64,000 nucleotides of DNA from Rhodobacteraceae bacterium EL53 (GTDB taxonomy: Bacteria; Pseudomonadota; Alphaproteobacteria; Rhodobacterales; Rhodobacteraceae): positions 1-64,000 of the forward strand of contig OMPR01000012.1 of NCBI GenBank assembly GCA_900313015.1. Reading direction: 5' to 3'. The notes below the pieces were generated by a model. The model was not told the DNA's origin and made no database searches. It saw nothing but the letters and a program-made list of their open reading frames with translations. Position numbers and translations under genes: made by a program. Shown here in pieces: positions 58,386 through 64,000 of this stretch. Every line of letters starts with the position of its first letter. Within the stretch, counting starts at the first letter, position 1.

Positions 58386-58793
58386 TTACACTTTCCGAAA
58401 GCAGAACACGCCCCACGCTATGCTGATCGCCAATGGCCACCAAAGAGGCTGACCGAAAATTCCTAACCACGCCAGAAAGATGTATGCCGTTCCAAGCAGA
58501 GAGATAAACAGTCTGTCGCCCAAAGTGGTGGTCAGTCCCAGAATGCCGCGCCGTTCAATACCGTCTCGATATTTGACCACTTCCAGCACGCCGATCACCG
58601 CGATTGCACCAAAAATCCCGCAGAACAAGAGAAAGGTGGCCGGTGTCCATGCCATCCAAAAAGACGGCCACAGCGGAGCAGTCCACGAAAACCCCTCGTC
58701 CACCTCTTTCTTGGTGACATTGCCCCAGCCCTGCGCCGATGCTGAACTGGTAGAGGCCAATAAGCTCCCAAAAATGCGCCAAAAAATACCCAT
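58386..58793 (-). CDS. DUF2160-type small membrane protein of the glycerol importer (GlpU-like)
   Basis: A 135-residue protein with three likely transmembrane helices (about 48-68, 90-112, 116-132). Small membrane proteins of this type (DUF2160) accompany GlpSTPQV glycerol ABC importers in rhizobia and roseobacters; their role is not established. The gene starts 2 nt after the permease gene and is last in the operon. Confidence 0.8.
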   Translation of the reverse strand: MGIFWRIFGSLLASTSSASAQGWGNVTKKEVDEGFSWTAPLWPSFWMAWTPATFLLFCGIFGAIAVIGVLEVVKYRDGIERRGILGLTTTLGDRLFISLLGTAYIFLAWLGIFGQPLWWPLAISIAWGVFCFRKV

Positions 58794-58795
58794 TC

Positions 58796-59593
58796 TCAGA
58801 CCCTCCCCAGGGCAAAGCCCTTGGCGATATAGTTGCGGACGAAATAGATCACGATGGCACCGGGTATGATGGTTAGTGTGCCTGCGGCAGCCAGCAAGCC
58901 AAGCTCATACCCCGCTGACGACGCTGTCTTGGTCATTGTTGCTGCAATTGGTTTCGCCTGCACTGCCGTGAGTGTCTTTGCCAGCAAAAGCTCGACCCAC
59001 GAAAACATGAAACAAAAGAACGCGGCAACACCGACCCCGGCCTTGATCGTCGGAAGGAAGATTGTGGTGAAGAACCGGGGAAAGGAATAGCCGTCAACAT
59101 AGGCAGTTTCGTCCAGCTCCTTAGGAACCCCGCCCATGAATCCCTCTAGGATCCAAACCGCCAGGGGGATGTTAAACAGACAATGCGCCAATGCGACCGC
59201 AAGATGCGTGTCAAACAGGCCGACCGATGAATAGAGTTGGAAAAAGGGCAAAGCAAAGACAGCCGCCGGCGCCATGCGATTTGTCAGCAGCCAGAAAAAC
59301 AGCTGTTTGTCACCGAGAAACCTGTATCGCGAAAACGCATAGGCAGCAGGCAAAGCAACACAAACCGAAATGACGGTGTTAAGTGACACGTAAATGATCG
59401 AGTTGATGTAGCCCCAGTACCAAGTTGGATCGGTAAAGATGACCCGGTAATTCTCAAACGTGAACGTTTGCGGGAATAGGCTGAAGCCACCTAAAATTTC
59501 CTGCGTGGTCTTAAAACTCATCGCGACTAGCCAATAGATTGGCAGCAACAGGAACAGGATATAGAGGATCGGAATGAGGGAGCGTTTTCTCAT
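58796..59593 (-). CDS. glpQ: ABC permease (GlpQ-like)
   Basis: A 265-residue MalG-type inner-membrane permease, six helices, with the EAA loop VPKELDETAYVDGYSFPRFF. Second channel subunit of the glycerol-type importer; overlaps the GlpP-like gene by 4 nt. Confidence 0.85.
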   Translation of the reverse strand: MRKRSLIPILYILFLLLPIYWLVAMSFKTTQEILGGFSLFPQTFTFENYRVIFTDPTWYWGYINSIIYVSLNTVISVCVALPAAYAFSRYRFLGDKQLFFWLLTNRMAPAAVFALPFFQLYSSVGLFDTHLAVALAHCLFNIPLAVWILEGFMGGVPKELDETAYVDGYSFPRFFTTIFLPTIKAGVGVAAFFCFMFSWVELLLAKTLTAVQAKPIAATMTKTASSAGYELGLLAAAGTLTIIPGAIVIYFVRNYIAKGFALGRV

Positions 59594-60453
59594 TGCGCAT
59601 CATCCTTTGTCATAAGTGTGTAGAACAGCCACGACACCAGCAATGTGATGGCAAAGTAGATCAAACTCATCGCAGCAGCCGGACCCAGATCGAACTGCCC
59701 TAGCGCAATTTTCACCAAATCAATCGATAGCAGGGTCGTCGAATTACCCGGCCCGCCACCCGTCAGAACAAAGGGCTCGGTGTAGATGTTGAAACTGTCC
59801 ATGAACCGCAACAAGACAGCAATTGTCAGTACCGTTTTCATCTTGGGCAACTGGATGTAGCGAAACACCTTCCAAGGGCTTGCGCCGTCAATCTTGGCAG
59901 CCTGGTAATAGGCATCCGGGATCGACACCAGGCCGGCATAAGACAGCAGCACCACCAACGATGTCCAATGCCAAACATCCATCACAACGATTGTAATCCA
60001 CGCGGAAATCGGTTGCTGGGTCATGTCATAATTCACACCCAGAACGTCATTCATGAAATAGCCCAGCAACCCAATGTTGGGCAGTGTAAAAATGTTCCAC
60101 ATCGATCCGACCACGTTCCACGGGATCAGCATCGGCAGCGCCATTGTCACCAGACAAACTGGGACCCAGAACCCTTTTTTGGGCATAGACAAGGCGACGA
60201 TAATACCCAGCGGAACCTCGATTATCAAAATCAGGAAGGTGAACAGAAACTGCCGTCCAAGTGCAGCGTGAAAACGATCAGATCTCAGGATATTCTCGAA
60301 CCAATCCAAACCTTGCCAGAAAAAGACGTTATTCCCGAACGTCTCTTGAACCGAGTAATTGACAACCGTCATAATTGGCACAAGCGCATTGAACGCAACG
60401 AGCAAAAGGACCGGCAGGACAAAGAACCACGCGCGTTGATTTTCAGTTTTCAT
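59590..60453 (-). CDS. glpP: ABC permease (GlpP-like)
   Basis: A 287-residue MalF-type permease with six helices and the EAA loop IPDAYYQAAKIDGASPWKVF. Overlaps both flanking genes by 4 nt. Assigned to glycerol import from the operon pattern (two distinct ATPases, two permeases, DUF2160, large binding protein). Confidence 0.85.
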   Translation of the reverse strand: MKTENQRAWFFVLPVLLLVAFNALVPIMTVVNYSVQETFGNNVFFWQGLDWFENILRSDRFHAALGRQFLFTFLILIIEVPLGIIVALSMPKKGFWVPVCLVTMALPMLIPWNVVGSMWNIFTLPNIGLLGYFMNDVLGVNYDMTQQPISAWITIVVMDVWHWTSLVVLLSYAGLVSIPDAYYQAAKIDGASPWKVFRYIQLPKMKTVLTIAVLLRFMDSFNIYTEPFVLTGGGPGNSTTLLSIDLVKIALGQFDLGPAAAMSLIYFAITLLVSWLFYTLMTKDDAQ

Positions 60454-61523
60454 GATGCCACCTCAGTTGCGATCCACCCATCGCGATAAAGCCGTGTCTG
60501 ATCCTGTTGGAAGGCCAGATGAACCTCGGCCCCCTTCTCGAAGTTCGCCGTTTCAGCAACGGCTCGCACCCGTGTGTCGCCAACCATCGTTTCGATTACA
60601 GCGTGGCGGCCAACGTCCGAAACTTTGCGCACACGGGCGGGAATGCCGGTATCAGATACCGAGACAAATTCAGGGCGCACGCCAAGCTCAGTCACCCCCC
60701 CTTCCCCGGTTATTCCACCTTCGACACGGACTGAATTTCCGTTGAATATGACCCTGCCGTCATCCACCGATGCAGGCAGGATATTCATCCCGGGCGAACC
60801 AATGAAGTGGCCAACAAAGGTATGTTGCGGACGTTCAAACAGCTCAACGGGGGTGCCAACTTGCACAACTTCACCCTCCTGCATAACGACAACCTGGTCC
60901 GCAAACGTCAGCGCTTCGGTCTGGTCGTGGGTCACATAAATCATGGTTGCGCGGACGCGATGATGCAGCTCTTTTAGCTTTGATCGCAATTTCCATTTCA
61001 GATGCGGGTCAATCACTGTCAGCGGCTCGTCGAACATCACAACATTCACATCATCGCGTACCAGACCACGCCCCATCGAGATCTTTTGCTTGTTGTCAGG
61101 TGACAAATGCGCCGCCCGTGTGTCCAACATTTCTTCGACTTCAAGCATGGTGGCAATTTCGGCAACACGTTCAGCGATTTTTGGTTCAGCAACGCCCCGG
61201 TTGCGCAGCGGAAAGGCAAGGTTCTCACGCACTGTCATCGTGTCGTAGATCACCGGAAACTGGAACACCTGAGCAATGTTGCGCTGATCCGGAGGAAGGT
61301 TGGTCACATCCTTATCATCAAACAGAATACGCCCCTCGGACGGCGTGAGGAGGCCCGAAACGATATTCAAAAGGGTGGATTTCCCACACCCCGATGGGCC
61401 CAACAATGCGTATGCACCACCGTCGTTCCAATCCAGGTCAATTTCCTTAAGCGCATAGTCTTGAGGGCCAGTGGGGTTGGACAAGTACGAATGACGCAGG
61501 TTTGATAGAGTGATTTTTGCCAT
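60450..61523 (-). CDS. glpT: ABC ATPase (GlpT-like, complete active site)
   Basis: A 357-residue MalK-type ATPase: Walker A GPSGCGKS, Walker B VVMFDEPLTVIDP and switch His in YVTHDQTEAL, with a C-terminal OB-like regulatory domain. The signature is degenerate (LSPDNKQKISMGRG in place of LSGGQ), whereas the partner GlpS-like subunit has a canonical LSGGQ. It shares one base with the glpS-like stop. Confidence 0.88.
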   Translation of the reverse strand: MAKITLSNLRHSYLSNPTGPQDYALKEIDLDWNDGGAYALLGPSGCGKSTLLNIVSGLLTPSEGRILFDDKDVTNLPPDQRNIAQVFQFPVIYDTMTVRENLAFPLRNRGVAEPKIAERVAEIATMLEVEEMLDTRAAHLSPDNKQKISMGRGLVRDDVNVVMFDEPLTVIDPHLKWKLRSKLKELHHRVRATMIYVTHDQTEALTFADQVVVMQEGEVVQVGTPVELFERPQHTFVGHFIGSPGMNILPASVDDGRVIFNGNSVRVEGGITGEGGVTELGVRPEFVSVSDTGIPARVRKVSDVGRHAVIETMVGDTRVRAVAETANFEKGAEVHLAFQQDQTRLYRDGWIATEVAS

Positions 61524-62587
61524 CAGGCCACGAGGCTCCCGTCAGGGCTGAAGTAAAAGGCCTTTTGCACGTCCATGAAAAACTGGTGATCTTCACCAAC
61601 TTTATAGGGGTGCACACCGGCCGAAAGAGAGACCCAGCCATCTGCGCCCATTTGAAAATGAGCGCTGGATTCCGAGCCTGATAATTCCGTGACCTGGACA
61701 ATTCCATTCAGCGCGACGTCATCGTCGCCGTGTCTAACGGGCAGGACATGATGCGGGCGAATGGCTACTGTATATTCTCCGTCAGGTAAGCTTGCCGCAT
61801 CTCCCTGTATGGCCCAGCTCACGCCTGTGCGTAGTTCAGCACGAGTGCCGGTTTTGGTTATCTCTGCGGCATTGATCGGCGGATCCGAAAATACGCGTGC
61901 CGCAGTCAGGTTTGCGGGCTGGCGATAGATTTCGGCGGTTGGCCCGAATTGGGTCACGACACCATCGTTCATCAACAGGGTTTCTCCGCCCAGCAACAGG
62001 GCTTCTTCTGGCTCAGATGTGGCATAGACAACGACCGCTCCGCGTCCGGCAAACAGCTCAGGTAACTGTTCACGCAGTTCTTCCCGCAGTTTGTAGTCAA
62101 GGTTGGCCAGCGGCTCGTCTAGAAACACGGCCCGGCTTTCCTTAGCAATCGCGCGCGCCAAAGCACATCGCTGCTGTTGGCCTCCCGAAAGCTCGTGTGG
62201 GCGCCGTTTCAGCATTGGACCCAGTTGAAGAATATCGGCGGCTTCCTGAACACGTCCTTCGATCTCAGACGTTGCCATTCCCGCAACTTTCAAAGGGGAG
62301 GCAATGTTATCAAACACACTCATATGCGGGTAGTTCACAAAGAACTGATGCACCAGACTGATGTTACGCTTTTGCGTTGAGAGCTTTGAGACGTCTTCTC
62401 CGTCCAGAAAAATCTGACCGGATGCCAAAGGGTCCAAGCCTGCCATCAGCTTAATAAGCGATGTCTTGCCCGCTCCGGTCTGGCCCAGCAATACATTGAA
62501 ATGGCCGGTGCTCATTTTCAGGGAGGTGGGCTGAATGTGTGTAATGCCGCGAACAACTTTGCTGGCATTTATTAACTCGATAGTCAT
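61523..62587 (-). CDS. glpS: ABC ATPase (GlpS-like, switch His replaced)
   Basis: A 354-residue MalK-type ATPase with Walker A GQTGAGKT (35-42), signature LSGGQ (133-137) and Walker B VFLDEP (154-159). The switch histidine is replaced by S191 (VYATSEPEEAL). Together with the GlpT-like subunit, which has the His but an altered signature, the pair would form one complete and one defective ATP site. First ATPase gene after the binding-protein gene. Confidence 0.88.
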   Translation of the reverse strand: MTIELINASKVVRGITHIQPTSLKMSTGHFNVLLGQTGAGKTSLIKLMAGLDPLASGQIFLDGEDVSKLSTQKRNISLVHQFFVNYPHMSVFDNIASPLKVAGMATSEIEGRVQEAADILQLGPMLKRRPHELSGGQQQRCALARAIAKESRAVFLDEPLANLDYKLREELREQLPELFAGRGAVVVYATSEPEEALLLGGETLLMNDGVVTQFGPTAEIYRQPANLTAARVFSDPPINAAEITKTGTRAELRTGVSWAIQGDAASLPDGEYTVAIRPHHVLPVRHGDDDVALNGIVQVTELSGSESSAHFQMGADGWVSLSAGVHPYKVGEDHQFFMDVQKAFYFSPDGSLVA

Positions 62588-62642
62588 GATTGCGAACCTT
62601 GCGTACGTGGCCGAAGCTTTAGAACAGCTCCGGCCACTGGTT

Positions 62643-62668
62643 GGCTTCTCCCCTTAAGGGAAGAAGCC
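62643..62668 (-). promoter_or_regulatory. Intercistronic stem-loop after the binding-protein gene
   Basis: A 26-nt self-complementary sequence: GGCTTCTCCCCTT (62643-62655) against AAGGGAAGAAGCC (62656-62668), one non-Watson-Crick pair. It lies 9 nt past the binding-protein stop with no T-tract, a usual place for a stem that protects the abundant binding-protein mRNA. Confidence 0.65.
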
Positions 62669-62677
62669 ATTTTTGGA

Positions 62678-64000
62678 TTATTGGTTCCAGCGCGCGACGA
62701 GTTCGTCATAGTTGACGGTCTCGCCCTGAGGCTTTTCGTTGTCCAGCTTGGCTTTTGCACCACCTTTGCCCAACCACTCGGATGCATCCTTGGGGTCGTT
62801 CAAACGGGGGCCACAGCCACCATAGACATTGGCGTTTTCATCAGCGGACTGCATGCGAGCCATGGTGATATCCATTTCTTCGGCCAGACGATCCATCGCT
62901 TCTTGTGGCGTGAACGCACCAGAGTTTACGTCACCGATCTGCTGCCACCAGATTTGGGCCAGCTTTGGATAATCAGGAACGTTGATTCCGGTTGGTGACC
63001 ATGCCACGCGGTCAGGCGAACGATAGAATTCGACCAGACCACCAAGCTTTGATGCTCTTTCGGTAAAAGAGTCATGATTGACGGAACTATCACGCGTGAA
63101 CGTCAGTCCAACATGAGATTTCTTCACGTCAACCGTCTTCGAGGTGACGAACTGGGCGTAAAGCCAAGCTGCCTGAGCACGATCAGAGGGGGTAGATTTG
63201 AGGAACGTCCAAGATCCAACGTCCTGATACCCAACCTTCTGGCCTTTTTCCCAATAAGGACCATGAGGCGACGGAGCCATGCGCCACAATGGATTGCCAT
63301 CTGCGTCTACCGTGTTGTTGCCTTCGGATTGCGGCTTCACCATGTCGGCTGTAAACGCTGTGTACCAGAAGATCTGCTGAGCTACGTTGCCTTGGCTCAG
63401 AGCAGGCAGAGACTGGTAAAAGTCAAAGCTCGCCGCGCCCGGAGGTGCATAGTTGCGCAGCCATTCGTCCCACTTGCGGATTGCGTATACGGCTGCGGGG
63501 CCATTGGCGGCACCACCGCGTGATACAGAGGCACCAACTGGGTTACATGTGCCCGCTTCCATGCGGATGCCCCATTCGTCGATTGGGACACCGTTTGGTT
63601 CCCCTTTGGAGCCCGCACCTGCCATAGACAACCAAGCATCGGTCATACGCCAGCCAAGGTCTGGCGCACGTTTGCCGTAATCCATATGTCCATAGATTGC
63701 GACACTGTCGACTTCTTTAACGTCTTTCGAAAAGAATTCAGCAATGTCTTCATAGGCGGACCAGTTCACGGGAACGCCTAAATCGTAGCCATACTTTGCC
63801 TTGAAAGCTTCTTGCAGATCAGCACGGTCAAACCAGTCTTTACGGAACCAATAAAGGTTAGCAAATTGCTGGTCGGGCAGTTGGTACAGGTTGCCATCTG
63901 GTCCGGTCGTGAACTGGATGCCCATAAAATCTTCTAGGTCCAGCGTTGGCGACGTTGTCGCCGCCCAGTCACCCGCCATCTGGTCGGTCAGATTGTACGC
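62678..64000 (-). CDS. glpV: ABC substrate-binding protein (GlpV-like), N-terminus outside window
   Basis: At least 440 residues of a family-1 sugar/glycerol-type binding protein; the frame is open to the right edge, so signal peptide and start are missing. Features include VPVNWSAYEDIAEFF, GTCNPVGASVSRGGAANGPAAVY in part, WYTAFTADM and a C-terminal NVYGGCGPRLNDP. Large size and the operon (two ATPases, two permeases, DUF2160) match the GlpSTPQV glycerol importer. The first gene of this operon visible in the window; the glpR/glpD genes often linked to it are not seen and could lie beyond the edge. Confidence 0.85.
   Translation of the reverse strand, partial: AYNLTDQMAGDWAATTSPTLDLEDFMGIQFTTGPDGNLYQLPDQQFANLYWFRKDWFDRADLQEAFKAKYGYDLGVPVNWSAYEDIAEFFSKDVKEVDSVAIYGHMDYGKRAPDLGWRMTDAWLSMAGAGSKGEPNGVPIDEWGIRMEAGTCNPVGASVSRGGAANGPAAVYAIRKWDEWLRNYAPPGAASFDFYQSLPALSQGNVAQQIFWYTAFTADMVKPQSEGNNTVDADGNPLWRMAPSPHGPYWEKGQKVGYQDVGSWTFLKSTPSDRAQAAWLYAQFVTSKTVDVKKSHVGLTFTRDSSVNHDSFTERASKLGGLVEFYRSPDRVAWSPTGINVPDYPKLAQIWWQQIGDVNSGAFTPQEAMDRLAEEMDITMARMQSADENANVYGGCGPRLNDPKDASEWLGKGGAKAKLDNEKPQGETVNYDELVARWNQ

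Overview
The window looks like a chromosomal segment from a marine Roseobacter-group alphaproteobacterium (Rhodobacteraceae). This rests on overall resemblance of the proteins and on gene sets common in that group: heterotetrameric sarcosine oxidase, a GlpSTPQ-type glycerol importer, Tat-exported ABC binding proteins and class III alcohol dehydrogenase. No rRNA, tRNA, CRISPR array, intact insertion sequence or prophage was seen, so the placement is an inference.

Layout. 1-2.4 kb: 3' end of a secreted-looking repeat protein and its terminator. 2.4-13.8 kb: a leftward operon for import and use of an amide. It comprises a cytosolic AmiC-like sensor, a flotillin-like SPFH protein, a Tat-exported binding protein, two LivHM-type permeases, a UrtD-like ATPase, a single polypeptide fusing the LivF-like ATPase to an amidase, and an acyl-CoA synthetase. 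A divergent MarR gene probably controls it. 13.9-20.7 kb: a CoA-ester degradation module (MaoC hydratase, biotin-dependent carboxylase alpha and beta subunits, acyl-CoA dehydrogenase, TetR regulator, CitE-like lyase) with a perfect palindrome in its divergent promoter. 20.7-23.1 kb: a hipBA toxin-antitoxin pair behind three evenly spaced operator-like sites, and a GST.

23.1-47.5 kb is the most striking part: five transcription units sharing the palindrome CTGTGATCACAG, with a GntR/FCD regulator encoded among them. Together they encode a peptide-type ABC importer (with a fused double ATPase), a dimethylglycine-dehydrogenase-like flavoprotein, a non-pyrrolysine MttB-family methyltransferase, an EamA transporter, a DoeB/AstE-type deacylase, sarcosine oxidase SoxBDAG, two Rieske oxygenases with a separately encoded ferredoxin and ferredoxin reductase, an M29/NicX-like metalloenzyme, an AhpD-like protein and glutathione-dependent formaldehyde dehydrogenase. 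Read as a pathway, a methylated (probably quaternary) amine or a conjugate of one is imported, released, demethylated stepwise to an amino acid, and the formaldehyde is oxidised. The substrate cannot be read from the sequence.

47.5-48.4 kb is an AT-richer gene-poor gap. 48.4-50.6 kb is katG, which may remove H2O2 made by the neighbouring oxidases. 50.9-54.5 kb is a cobalamin riboswitch followed by a BtuFCD-type importer and a pseudoazurin. 54.5-58.3 kb carries a Tat-exported CpdB-like nucleotidase and a BlaI/M56 regulatory pair. 58.4-64 kb is a glycerol-type ABC importer operon whose binding-protein gene runs off the right edge.
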